Part shown: positions 26,829 to 35,287 of the stretch, in pieces
Layout: each line of letters begins with the position of its first letter
Position numbering within the stretch: the stretch's first letter is position 1
Source of the DNA: Mesorhizobium sp. M9A.F.Ca.ET.002.03.1.2
GTDB taxonomy: Bacteria > Pseudomonadota > Alphaproteobacteria > Rhizobiales > Rhizobiaceae
Length of the DNA stretch: 64,000 bases
Assembly (NCBI RefSeq): GCF_003952365.1
Contig: NZ_CP034443.1
Coordinates: 5,945,001-6,009,000 of the forward strand
Direction: 5' to 3'
Made by a program: the position numbers and the translations under genes
The notes under the pieces: model-generated
Told to the model about the DNA's origin: nothing
Databases searched by the model: none
What the model saw: only the letters and a program-made list of their open reading frames with translations

Positions 26829-26945
26829 CTATTCGATCACTTTTCTGATGGCGCCGTCCTGCCATGCCTGATGCCTTGCGGGATCACTGAAGGCCCCATC
26901 GGAACCATAGGCACGCGTGATCGTTCTGCGTGCATCAGCCCGTAG
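26829..26945 (-). other. Coding-like stretch in the 323-bp gap, possible gene remnant
   Basis: Read leftward, the frame ending at the TAG at 26831-26829 gives RADARRTITRAYGSDGAFSD and then PARHQAWQDGAIRKVIE before the stop. The composition looks like a real C-terminus, but there is no start codon with a ribosome site in the gap. Possibly a decayed gene end; chance cannot be excluded. The rest of 26715-27038 holds only the 24-bp repeats and the next gene's ribosome site. Confidence 0.2.
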
Positions 26946-27038
26946 AGCGAAACCGGTCGAAAAGGGGTGGCGTCAAAATCCCGCCCGACGTCGATGACCC
27001 GCCGAGACACAGTGCAGCGAGCGGAAGGAAATCACACC

Positions 27039-27224
27039 ATGGCCATTCTTCCCACTCCCGAACCAACGCCCACTCCAGCGCCCTCGCCACCGCCGTTTCC
27101 TGAACCGAAGCCGGTGCGTGAGCCGGACCCGGACAGACTCCCCGACGAAGCTCCTGTCCCCAATCCGGATGAAAACGACGCGCCACTGAAGATCGGCCCT
27201 AAAGCGTCCAACCCCGGCATTTGA
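27039..27224 (+). CDS. Small proline-rich hypothetical protein (61 aa)
   Basis: Starts MAILPTPEPTPTPAPS and continues with Pro/Glu/Asp-rich sequence, no cysteine and no signal peptide. Likely intrinsically disordered. AAGGAA lies upstream of ATG 27039. Short Pro-rich ORFs can arise by chance in GC-rich DNA, hence moderate confidence. No function suggested. Confidence 0.45.
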   Translation: MAILPTPEPTPTPAPSPPPFPEPKPVREPDPDRLPDEAPVPNPDENDAPLKIGPKASNPGI

Positions 27225-27412
27225 CGGATCGGAATGGCGCGCCACCGAAACAGGAGCGATGACGCGGCTTGCGGCGCTGCGCTTGGAGCGTCTATCATGT
27301 GCTTGAAAAATCGCTGACTTCGGCCTCGCGCCGCGTTCGGCCAGCCAACATTTCCAGCGGCAGATGTAGCCAGCTGCGTAGATTTCAGAACGAATGAAGT
27401 AGCGCACCGCCA

Positions 27413-28030
27413 ATGGCCGATAAAACGCATTTCGGGTTGACCGCCGTCGACACTGTGCCCCTGCATGAGAAAGTCTATCTGGAACTCGTCAGGGCATTGA
27501 TGTCGGGACAGTTCGCGCCCGGCCAGAAGCTGACCTCGCGCAAGCTCGCCAAGGAACTGGGCACCAGCGACATGCCGGTGCGCAGCGCCTTCATGCGGCT
27601 GCAGGCGCTGCGTGCGCTGAGCCCGATGCCGAACGGCAGCGTGGAGGTGCCGATCATCTCGGCCGAAAGATTCTCGCAATTGACCGCCGTGCGAACAATC
27701 CTCGAAGGCTCCGCGACCGAGCTTGCCGCGGCGCTGATCAATGGCAACAATCTGCGGGCGATCCGCCGCCATTGCACCGAGCTGACCGAGGCTGCCCGCA
27801 AGGGCGACATCGACGACTATCTGCGGAAGAACTACAACTTCAAGTTCTCGATCTATCGCCACTGCGGCAACGAGCAGATGATCTTCCTGATCGAGACGGT
27901 GTGGATGCAGGTCGGCCCGTTTCTCAGGAACCTGGCCTCGCCGCATTCCGCATCGATTACCAGAGGAGCGTCGCCGCGATCGAAGCTCAGGACGGGGTGC
28001 GCGCCCGCGCCGCCATCGTGCGCGACATAA
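27413..28030 (+). pseudogene. GntR/FCD-family transcriptional regulator, frameshifted
   Basis: The first ~178 residues are a normal FadR-type regulator: winged helix-turn-helix at ~15-75 (LTSRKLAKELGTSDMPVRSA) and start of the FCD ligand domain (ILEGSATELAAALINGNNLR, YRHCGNEQMIFLIETVWMQV). After LRNLAS near 27945 the frame turns into SITRGASPRSKLRT. The expected FCD ending continues in another frame as FRIDYQRSVAAIEAQDGVRA and RAAIVRDITTA. A further break near 28038 is likely, since ATHLLQHVN reads on in yet another frame. One-base losses would explain this. It would have controlled the adjacent glutamine-synthetase-family gene. Confidence 0.75.
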
Positions 28031-28301
28031 CGACGGCGCGACGCATCTCTTGCAACACGTCAATTCCCGGAGACGCGGCACTGACGGCGGCTCAGATGCG
28101 GCTTGGCTTTACCTGGCCCTACCGCTATATTGCGATCGCAAATCGCGCAATTGGTCTTGAAATGCCGCCCGATATCCCAGCTAGTGAATTGAAAAAATAA
28201 AGGAAATCCTCTGGTAACAGCCAGAGCGGTTTTCAGAAATCCACAAGCTATAGAGATATCGTAACCGGCCAGGGCTACGGCACCTCGGAAAAAACCAGGG
28301 G

Positions 28302-29663
28302 TTGAAATTGGGCGATGCAATCGCGGACGTATTGAAGTGGCTTGAAAGCAGGGACGACATCCAAAGCCTGCGGGCCGCGGTGTGCGACCTCAACGGCATC
28401 ATGCGCGGCAAGCGCATCCCGGTCGAGCAGGCACGCAAGGCGCTGGAGGGCAAGCTGCGCATGCCCTATTCGCTGGTCGGGCTCGACATCTGGGGCGAGG
28501 ATATCGAGGGCAACACGCTGGTTTTCGGCACCGGCGACGCCGACGGCCTTTGCCAGTGGACGGGACGCGGCATCCTACCGGTGAGCTGGACGGCGCACCC
28601 GACAGCGCTTGTCCCGCTCTGGCTGGCCGATGAAACCGGCGCGCCGTTCCTGGGCGACCCGCGGCGGGCGCTGGCCCGTATCCTCGATCGCTACAAGGCT
28701 CTGGGCCTGACCCCGGTCACGGCTACGGAACTGGAGTTCTATCTGGTCGACCCGCAATCGCAGCGGCCGATCGGGCCGGTCTCGCCGGTAACAGGGCGTC
28801 GTCTCGATTCCGACGCAGCCCTGTCGATCGACGAGATCGACGACTTCGAAGCCTTTATCCACGATGTTTACGGCGCCTGCCGCATGCAAGGCATTCCCGT
28901 CGACACCGCGATCGCCGAGAACGGCGTCGGCCAGTTCGAGATCAATCTGAACCATGTCGCGGACGCCTTGCGCGCCGCCGACGACGCCGTTCTGTTCAAG
29001 CGCACCGTCAAGGGCATCGCCCGCAAGCACGGCTTTGCCGCCTGCTTCATGGCGAAGCCTTATGGCGACCGCGCCGGCAACGGCTTTCACGTCCATTTCA
29101 GCCTGACCGACGCCGAAGGCCGCAATGTCTTCGACGACGGCAGCGACCAGGGTTCGGACGTCATGCGCCATGCCGTCGGCGGTCTGCTCGCAGCCATGGC
29201 CGAAAGCACGCTGGTGTTCGCGCCGCACTTCAATTCCTACCGCAGGCTGCGTCCCAGGTCCTATGCGCCGACCGCGGTTGCCTGGGGTTATGAGAACCGC
29301 ATGGTCGCGATCCGCATCCCCGGCGGACCGACGGGCGCGCGCCGGATCGAGCATCGCGTCGCCGGCGCCGACGCCAATCCGTACCTCGTGCTTGCGGCCA
29401 TCCTGGGCGCCGCACTCATCGGCATCGAAGGGCAATTGTCGCCTGGCGATCCAGCGGGCAGAGACGGGCAAGGACTTCAGCCGGCCAAGCTGCCGCCGGA
29501 CTGGGCCTCCGCGATCGCCAGCTTCGAGAGCGGGGCGCATGTGGCGGCGATATTTCCGGCCATCCTGCGCGACTCTTTCATCGCCTGCAAACGGCAGGAG
29601 CTGAATACGTTCGCGCTCAATGTCAGCGACTTCGAACTCGAGACCTATCTCGAAAGCGTTTAA
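28302..29663 (+). CDS. Glutamine synthetase-family protein (glutamate-amine ligase / gamma-glutamylpolyamine synthetase type)
   Basis: 453-aa member of the GS-I-like ligases, which use ATP to join glutamate to an amine. Metal and substrate landmarks are TATELEFYL, ENGVGQFEINLNH, GNGFHVHFSL and the Arg-containing PRSYAPTAVAWGYENR. The N-terminus VCDLNGIMRGKRIP is typical of PuuA/GlnA3-like paralogues rather than housekeeping GlnA. No ATG start is present: TTG 28302 or TTG 28308 are candidates, the latter better spaced from AGGGG. Follows the broken GntR gene. Amine substrate unknown. Confidence 0.85.
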   Translation: MKLGDAIADVLKWLESRDDIQSLRAAVCDLNGIMRGKRIPVEQARKALEGKLRMPYSLVGLDIWGEDIEGNTLVFGTGDADGLCQWTGRGILPVSWTAHPTALVPLWLADETGAPFLGDPRRALARILDRYKALGLTPVTATELEFYLVDPQSQRPIGPVSPVTGRRLDSDAALSIDEIDDFEAFIHDVYGACRMQGIPVDTAIAENGVGQFEINLNHVADALRAADDAVLFKRTVKGIARKHGFAACFMAKPYGDRAGNGFHVHFSLTDAEGRNVFDDGSDQGSDVMRHAVGGLLAAMAESTLVFAPHFNSYRRLRPRSYAPTAVAWGYENRMVAIRIPGGPTGARRIEHRVAGADANPYLVLAAILGAALIGIEGQLSPGDPAGRDGQGLQPAKLPPDWASAIASFESGAHVAAIFPAILRDSFIACKRQELNTFALNVSDFELETYLESV

Positions 29664-29724
29664 TTTTAAGGCCATCGCGCGGAGCGCCAACGACCGACAT
29701 CCCGCCGTCCGCGGCGGGAAACCG

Positions 29725-30738
29725 TCAACCGGCATTCTCGCGCAGCGGCATGCAACTTTCCCCGACGATCAGAGCCGGCTGGAAAACGATGCTGCGCACG
29801 GGCTCCGATACCCTTTCCTCGATGCGATCGACGAGCAGGCGCAGCGCTTCGTTGGTCATGTCGGCGATGGGGTGCTCCGTTCTCGTCAGTCGCGGCTTCA
29901 AGCCGCCGGCGCCCGCGACCGTGTCCGTCGAGGCGATCGAGATGTCCTGCGGACAGCGCAGGCCAAGATCGGCAACGGCGCGCATCACGCCGATCGCCAT
30001 GACGCCGTTCGCGACATAGATCGCCGTCGGGCGGTCGGGCGAACTCATCATGTCGCGAGCGACCGAATAGGCGGCTTCCTCGCGAAATTCGCCGGACCTG
30101 ATATGACCAGGTTGCGGTGCAAGTCCTCGCGCGGCCATCGCATCGATCATGCCATCAAGCCTGCCCTTGCTGGTCGACAGCTGCATCGGACCGGTGATCG
30201 AGCCTATGCGGCGATGTCCAAGGTCGAGCAGGTAGTCGGCGGCCTGTCTGCCGGCTTCCCGATTGTCGATAGTCACCGTATCGGCGCTGTTGCCTTCGAT
30301 CGATCGCCCCAGAAGAACGGTCGCGATGCCATCGAACTCGTGTGGCTGATATTGATTTGCCGCGCCCACCGGTACCAGGACCATTCCGTCGCAGCCAAGA
30401 GTGCGAATTCGCGACAGGATGCGCCGTTCCGTATCGGGCTTTTCATCGCTGTTGAACAGCACGAGCGAATAGCCCCACGCCGCGACAGCCGCCTCCGCCG
30501 ACCAGACGATGCGCGCGTAGAACGGGTTCGAGAGATCGGCCACCGCAAGGGCGATCAACTGGCTGCGGCTGCGGCGCAGATTGCGGGCAGCCAGCGACGG
30601 TTCGTAGCGCAGCTCGCGAATGGCGGTAACGACACGAGCCCTCAGTTCGGGGCTGACGAAGGCAGTATCGTTCATGACGGCCGAGACCGTCGCAGTCGAT
30701 ACGCCCGCCTTTCTGGCAACGTCTTTGATGGTGGCCAT
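29725..30738 (-). CDS. LacI-family transcriptional regulator
   Basis: 337 aa. Helix-turn-helix at the N-terminus (MATIKDVARKAGVSTATVSA) with the hinge helix (RNLRRSRSQLIALAVADL), then a periplasmic-binding-like sugar-sensing core. ATG 30738 is the standard LacI start; the longer 30858 reading runs through the promoter. Divergent from the ABC importer genes (158-bp gap) with two matching operator-like sites between them, so it probably represses that operon and itself until a sugar-like ligand binds. Confidence 0.9.
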   Translation of the reverse strand: MATIKDVARKAGVSTATVSAVMNDTAFVSPELRARVVTAIRELRYEPSLAARNLRRSRSQLIALAVADLSNPFYARIVWSAEAAVAAWGYSLVLFNSDEKPDTERRILSRIRTLGCDGMVLVPVGAANQYQPHEFDGIATVLLGRSIEGNSADTVTIDNREAGRQAADYLLDLGHRRIGSITGPMQLSTSKGRLDGMIDAMAARGLAPQPGHIRSGEFREEAAYSVARDMMSSPDRPTAIYVANGVMAIGVMRAVADLGLRCPQDISIASTDTVAGAGGLKPRLTRTEHPIADMTNEALRLLVDRIEERVSEPVRSIVFQPALIVGESCMPLRENAG

Positions 30739-30751
30739 TTTGCCCTGATAG

Positions 30752-30851
30752 CTAATCGTTTCGCTGAAGTCTGGTTCAGATTTATGGCCGTGTCCAGCGG
30801 ATTCATGCTTGCATTGGATCGCATTTTGCGTGACGTTAGCGAAACGGTTTG
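30752..30851. promoter_or_regulatory. Pair of LacI-type operator candidates
   Basis: The motif AGCGAAACGGTTTG at 30838-30851 matches AGCGAAACGATTAG on the opposite strand at 30765-30752. The core AGCGAAACG plus TT is shared, and the two lie 86 bp apart between the divergent lacI-type gene and the binding-protein gene. LacI proteins commonly bind such paired sites. Sites are seen; binding is inference. Confidence 0.5.
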
Positions 30852-30896
30852 CTGCCAAGAGGCTCTGGCGGCAGATCAGGTGAAGGAGGAGAACCC

Positions 30897-31838
30897 ATGA
30901 GAAATCTAGCTTGCATCATCGCCGCCGGAGTGCTCTCGCTCGTGACGGCTGGCGCTGCCGCGCAGGACAAGCCGCTGCTTGGCATCGTGTCCATCAGCGC
31001 CACCGAAGCCAACAATGTCCGCTACATCCAGGGCGCCACGAAGGCAGCCGATGAGCTTGGCTGGAAGACCAACGTTGTGGATGCCGCCGGCAGTGCCGAC
31101 CAGGCGAACGCGGCGATCCAAAATTTCGCGCAGCTCAAGGCGCATGCGATCATCGACATGGTATTTCCCTATTCGTCGATCGGCGCCGGTCTGGCCGCCG
31201 CGGGCGACGCTGGAATACCTGTGGTGACCTGGGGCGGCGGGCTTGGCTCGACCGTTGCCGCCACCAACGGCTCGGGCGGCCCGATGGCGATACCGGTCGT
31301 CGATCTCATGGTCGAGAAAATGGGCGGCAAGGGTTCGATCCTGGCCCTCACCTACCGGACCGGCGAAGTCTGCCGCAACCGCGAAGTCGTGATGGACGAG
31401 ATCGTCGCCAAACATCCCGAGATCACCGTCATCAAGAACGAAGTGCGCATCCCCGGCTATTTCGAGGACGGCGCCCAATACGCGAATGCATGGCTGGCTT
31501 CGCATCCGGCCGGCAAGGAGAACCTGGCGATCTGGGGATGCTGGGACGACCCGGCCATTGGCGCCATCGGTTCGCTGCGCGCCCAGGGACGCGACGACGT
31601 TCTCGTTTACGGCATCAATGGCAATGCCCAGGCGCTGGAGAACATCAAGAACGGCTTCATGACCGCGACGGCCTGGCAGGACAGCTTCACCGAAGGCTAC
31701 AACATGGTCAAAATGCTGAAGGACATCAAGGACGCGGGCGCCGCCTGGCAAGCCAAGGCAGCCGAGGTTCCGGCGGTGCTGGTGACCAAGGAGACTGCTG
31801 ATGCCTTTCTCGAGGACCATCCGGAAGCCATAAAGTAG
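30897..31838 (+). CDS. Sugar ABC transporter periplasmic binding protein (RbsB-like, type I fold)
   Basis: 313 aa. MRNLACIIAAGVLSLVTAGA followed by AAQD is a signal peptide. The mature protein has the ribose-binding-protein fold: GIVSISATEANNVRYIQGA, the middle segment LALTYRTGEVCRNREVVMDE and the ligand-facing IWGCWDDPAIGAIGSLRAQG. ATG 30897 follows AAGGAGG. First gene of an importer operon; ligand likely a sugar or polyol, not identifiable. Confidence 0.9.
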   Translation: MRNLACIIAAGVLSLVTAGAAAQDKPLLGIVSISATEANNVRYIQGATKAADELGWKTNVVDAAGSADQANAAIQNFAQLKAHAIIDMVFPYSSIGAGLAAAGDAGIPVVTWGGGLGSTVAATNGSGGPMAIPVVDLMVEKMGGKGSILALTYRTGEVCRNREVVMDEIVAKHPEITVIKNEVRIPGYFEDGAQYANAWLASHPAGKENLAIWGCWDDPAIGAIGSLRAQGRDDVLVYGINGNAQALENIKNGFMTATAWQDSFTEGYNMVKMLKDIKDAGAAWQAKAAEVPAVLVTKETADAFLEDHPEAIK

Positions 31839-31870
31839 GATTTGGTTTGGAGGCGGCGTTCTCAAGGGGT

Positions 31871-31890
31871 GCGCCGCAGCCAGGCGGCGC
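31871..31890 (+). promoter_or_regulatory. Hairpin between binding-protein and ATPase genes
   Basis: GCGCCGC-AGCCAG-GCGGCGC is a perfect 7-bp stem with a 6-nt loop, ending 4 nt before the ATPase ATG. It covers the place where a ribosome site would lie, so it could lower ATPase translation relative to the binding protein. Confidence 0.5.
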
Positions 31891-31894
31891 TGAA

Positions 31895-33424
31895 ATGACA
31901 ACTCCATTCCTGGTCGCGCGCGATATCGCAAAGGCCTTCGGCGGCACGCAGGCGCTGAAGGGCGTGTCGCTCGACATTGCGCCCGGCGAAATCCATGGTC
32001 TTGTCGGCGCCAACGGCGCAGGCAAGTCGACCTTCATCCGTATCCTGGCCGGGCTGAACCACCCCGATGCCGGCCGTCTCGAGCTCGACGGCCACAGCCA
32101 GGAGATTGGCACGCCGCAGCGGGCGACCGAGCTCGGCATGAGCTTCATTCATCAGGAGCTTGCCTTTGTGCCGGGCATGACCGTGCTGCAGAACATCATG
32201 CTGGGCGTCCCGAAGAAAACCCGCTTCGGGCTGACCGACTGGCGTGCGATCGCGCGCGACGTTGCGCCGATCGCCAGGCGCGTCGGCATATCGGCCCCGC
32301 TCAACGGCGGCGTGAAGGGCCTTTCGACGGCCGAGATATGGCTGATCAACATTTGCCGCGCTTTGGTGCGCAAGGCGCGGCTGATTGTCATGGATGAGCC
32401 GACGGCATCGCTTGCCGCCAGCGAGGCGGAACGGCTGTTCGCGATCGTGCGCGATCTTTCCGCGTCGGGGGTGGCGGTGCTCTACATCTCGCACCGGCTG
32501 GACGAGATCCTGAGCCTGTGCACGCGCGTATCGGTCTTTCGCGACGGCCGCTCCGTGGCCGAGCTTGCCGGAGACGCGCTCAACCGCCCTGCGCTGGTCG
32601 AGGCGATCGTCGGCGGCGCAATTCGCGATCCCCAAAGGACAGCCACGACACGGCAGCGCGGCGATGTCGTGATGCAAGCGAAGAAGCTGGCGCGGGCGCC
32701 GAACGTCCGCGGCGTCAGCCTTCAGCTTCACGCCGGCGAAGTCTTGGGCATCGGCGGCCTTGTCGGCGCCGGGCGAACCGAACTCGCCCGGCTGCTCTTC
32801 GGGGCGGATCGGCCCGACAGCGGCGAGATGATGCTGGGGGGCCGGCCCTATGCACCCGCCTCCCCCGCGGCGGCGGTCCAGGCCGGGCTTGGACTGGTCC
32901 CGGAGGAGCGCCGGGCGGAAGCGCTCTTTCTCTCCAAGAGCATCGCCTTCAATCTAGGCATCGCCAATCTCGACAAGATTGCTTTTGGCCGATACCTGCC
33001 GCTGATGAACCGCCGCGCCCGCACGTCGATGGCCGGCGAGACGATCCGCTCCCTGTCGATAAAGGCGCGAAGTGCAAGCACGCCGGTTGGCCGCCTCAGC
33101 GGCGGCAATCAGCAGAAGGTTGCGATCGGCCGCTGGCTCCAGCGCACGCCGAAAGTGCTGATCCTCGACGAGCCGACGCGAGGCGTCGATATCGGCGCGC
33201 GCGCAGAGATCCACCGGCTGATCCGCCAGCAGGCAGAGTCCGGAATGGCGGTTCTGGTGATCTCGTCGGAACCGGATGAACTCCCTGATTTGTGCGACCG
33301 CGTTCTGGTCATGGCGGAAGGCCGCATCGTTCGCGAGCTGACCGGCCCGGCGGTGTCGCGAAAGGCGATCGTCGAAGCAAGCTATATCGAACCGGAAGCC
33401 CTGATGGAGGATCATCCCGCATGA
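31895..33424 (+). CDS. Sugar ABC transporter ATP-binding protein (RbsA-like, two NBDs)
   Basis: 509 aa with two fused ATPase modules. NBD1 has Walker A GANGAGKST and Walker B LIVMDEPTASL, but its signature region reads VKGLSTAEIWLINICRAL, unlike the LSxAxxQ form common in this family. NBD2 has the usual degenerate Walker A GLVGAGRTEL, signature LSGGNQQKVAIGRWL and Walker B LILDEPTRGVD. ATG 31895 has only a weak ribosome site behind a hairpin. Its stop overlaps the permease start by 4 nt. Confidence 0.9.
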   Translation: MTTPFLVARDIAKAFGGTQALKGVSLDIAPGEIHGLVGANGAGKSTFIRILAGLNHPDAGRLELDGHSQEIGTPQRATELGMSFIHQELAFVPGMTVLQNIMLGVPKKTRFGLTDWRAIARDVAPIARRVGISAPLNGGVKGLSTAEIWLINICRALVRKARLIVMDEPTASLAASEAERLFAIVRDLSASGVAVLYISHRLDEILSLCTRVSVFRDGRSVAELAGDALNRPALVEAIVGGAIRDPQRTATTRQRGDVVMQAKKLARAPNVRGVSLQLHAGEVLGIGGLVGAGRTELARLLFGADRPDSGEMMLGGRPYAPASPAAAVQAGLGLVPEERRAEALFLSKSIAFNLGIANLDKIAFGRYLPLMNRRARTSMAGETIRSLSIKARSASTPVGRLSGGNQQKVAIGRWLQRTPKVLILDEPTRGVDIGARAEIHRLIRQQAESGMAVLVISSEPDELPDLCDRVLVMAEGRIVRELTGPAVSRKAIVEASYIEPEALMEDHPA

Positions 33425-34416
33425 GCGATGTTGCGATTAGCGCCCGGCGTCTGTCGCCCGGAACCAAGGCGGTGCTCGGCATCTTTGCCCGTTACGGGAC
33501 AATCATCGGACTTCTGGCGATGATCGTCACATTTTCGATCCTGTCGCCGCACGCCTTTCCCACCGTGGGCAATTTCACCAATGTGCTGAACCAGGCCTCG
33601 CTGGCCATGATCATTGCCGGCGGGCTGACGCTTGCCGTGGTCGTTGGCGAACTCGACCTGTCGATAGGCTTCGCCGCCAGCCTGCACGGCATTCTGATCA
33701 CCGGCCTTGTCGTCCATGACAAGCTGCCAATTCCGCTCGCGGTGGTCATCGTCATCGCACTGGGCGCGGTGATCGGTCTCGTCAACGGCTTCATCGTCAC
33801 CAAGGTCAAGGTCAATTCCGTCATTGCGACGCTCGGCGTCGGAACGATCCTGACTGGTCTTGCCTTCGCCTATTCCGCCGGCGTTCCCATCGTGGCGGGC
33901 GTGCCGGAGGCGTTCCTACAGCTTTCCCTTGGCCGCTGGCTGTTCGGCATCCCCAACAACATCATCGTCATGATCCTCGTTCTCGGCGGGCTTTGGCTTC
34001 TGGTCGAGCGGACACCGCTCGGCCAGGAGATCCAGGCCGTGGGCGGCAATGCCGTGGCCGCGCGCCTTGCCGGCGTGAATGTCGACCGCATCAAGATCCT
34101 CGGCTTCGTCATTTCGGGAATGTGCGCCGCACTGACCGGAATACTGCTTGCCTCGCGCCTCGGCAGCGGCACGGCAAGTGCCGCCGACTCCTATCTGCTC
34201 ACCGCCTTCGCGGCGGTGTTCCTTGGCTCGGCGACGCTGCGCGACGGCGAATTCCACGTGCTGGGCACGCTGGTCGGCGCCCTCATCATCGCCTTCGGCT
34301 TCAACGGCCTCAACATTTTCGGCGCGCCGACCTTCTCGCAATATGTGCTGCAGGGCGCCATTCTGATCATCGCCGTGGGCATGGCCAGTCTCGGCCGCTC
34401 GCTGGCGGAGCGCTGA
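33421..34416 (+). CDS. Sugar ABC transporter permease (RbsC-like)
   Basis: 331 aa, about ten membrane segments. BPD_transp_2 landmarks are GGLTLAVVVGELDLSIGF and GGNAVAARLAGVNVDRIKIL, the latter the ATPase-coupling loop. Start ATG 33421 overlaps the ATPase stop. It should form the inner-membrane channel of this importer as a homodimer. Confidence 0.9.
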   Translation: MSDVAISARRLSPGTKAVLGIFARYGTIIGLLAMIVTFSILSPHAFPTVGNFTNVLNQASLAMIIAGGLTLAVVVGELDLSIGFAASLHGILITGLVVHDKLPIPLAVVIVIALGAVIGLVNGFIVTKVKVNSVIATLGVGTILTGLAFAYSAGVPIVAGVPEAFLQLSLGRWLFGIPNNIIVMILVLGGLWLLVERTPLGQEIQAVGGNAVAARLAGVNVDRIKILGFVISGMCAALTGILLASRLGSGTASAADSYLLTAFAAVFLGSATLRDGEFHVLGTLVGALIIAFGFNGLNIFGAPTFSQYVLQGAILIIAVGMASLGRSLAER

Positions 34417-34427
34417 AGGAGGAAGCG

Positions 34428-35264
34428 ATGACAAGCAACAACAAGCCCTGGGAAGTCTATGTCATCGAATTCGCCCGATCTAAGCAGCAGCCCTGGGTGG
34501 ATCTCGTCGCCGGCATGTATGACGATGGCAAGGTCGATCTGCCCTTTTCCTTCGTCCTTTTGAAGCGTGGCGACCGCAACGTGCTGGTCGACACCGGGTT
34601 TATCCAGGAATCGAGCGACGCCTTCTCGCTGAAATTCGACATTCCCAACTGGGTTTCGCCGGTTCGGATGCTGGCCGAGCTTGGCATCGGACCCGACGCC
34701 ATCACGGACATTTTTGTAACCCATGCGCATTTCGATCACATGGGCTCGATCGCCGAGTTCCCGAACGCCAATCTCCACATCCAGAAAAGCGAGTTGCTCT
34801 CCTGGTATGAGGCGATCGCATTGCCGCCCCGCTTCGGTTATCTCACCGCCATCATCGATCCGGACACGCTGCGCGCCGCCCTCGATGCATCGGTCGAACA
34901 CCGCGTCTCGCTGATCGACGGCGACAAGGACGATGTGCTGCCGGGCATCCATGTGCGGCTGGGAAGCGGCCATACGATCGGACAGCAGTTCGTCATCGTC
35001 CAGTCCGCACGAGGCAGACTGGTCATCTCCGGCGATTGTGTTTATTCGAGCCGGCAGATCACCGGACACAAGCATGACGGCGTCTACGCGCCGCTGAACA
35101 ATGCCGTCGGCAGCGTCTGGGAGCAGCTGAAGACCATCGATCGCATCAACACCGAGATCGGCGGCGATCTCGGGCAACTGATCATCCTGCACGACATAGA
35201 GCGATGGAAGGGCCTGCCGATCGTTGCGGAGCTTGAAGGGTTTCGCATCGTCAGGGCCGGATAG
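34428..35264 (+). CDS. Metallo-beta-lactamase-fold hydrolase (N-acyl homoserine lactonase-like)
   Basis: 278 aa MBL-fold enzyme. The zinc motif is THAHFDHMG (H-x-H-x-D-H), with later metal ligands likely in GSGHTIGQQ, ISGDCVY and ILHDIERW. The subgroup includes acyl-homoserine lactonases and other lactonases. GAAGGAGG upstream of ATG and an 11-nt gap from the permease show it belongs to the importer operon, which favours a sugar-lactone or ester as substrate over a quorum signal (inference). Confidence 0.82.
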   Translation: MTSNNKPWEVYVIEFARSKQQPWVDLVAGMYDDGKVDLPFSFVLLKRGDRNVLVDTGFIQESSDAFSLKFDIPNWVSPVRMLAELGIGPDAITDIFVTHAHFDHMGSIAEFPNANLHIQKSELLSWYEAIALPPRFGYLTAIIDPDTLRAALDASVEHRVSLIDGDKDDVLPGIHVRLGSGHTIGQQFVIVQSARGRLVISGDCVYSSRQITGHKHDGVYAPLNNAVGSVWEQLKTIDRINTEIGGDLGQLIILHDIERWKGLPIVAELEGFRIVRAG

Positions 35265-35287
35265 GGCAATCCGACGGCGGCGCGCCT

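Noticed and set aside
26935..27186. Leftward 83-aa ORF with WPW and a Gly/Pro-rich tail, first thought to be a transposase piece
   Set aside because: Only a vague resemblance; it overlaps the better-supported Pro-rich ORF and has no inverted repeats of an insertion sequence.
34428..35264. Firm call of the MBL protein as a quorum-quenching AHL lactonase
   Set aside because: The motif is shared by many lactonases and hydrolases, and the operon context points to sugar transport.
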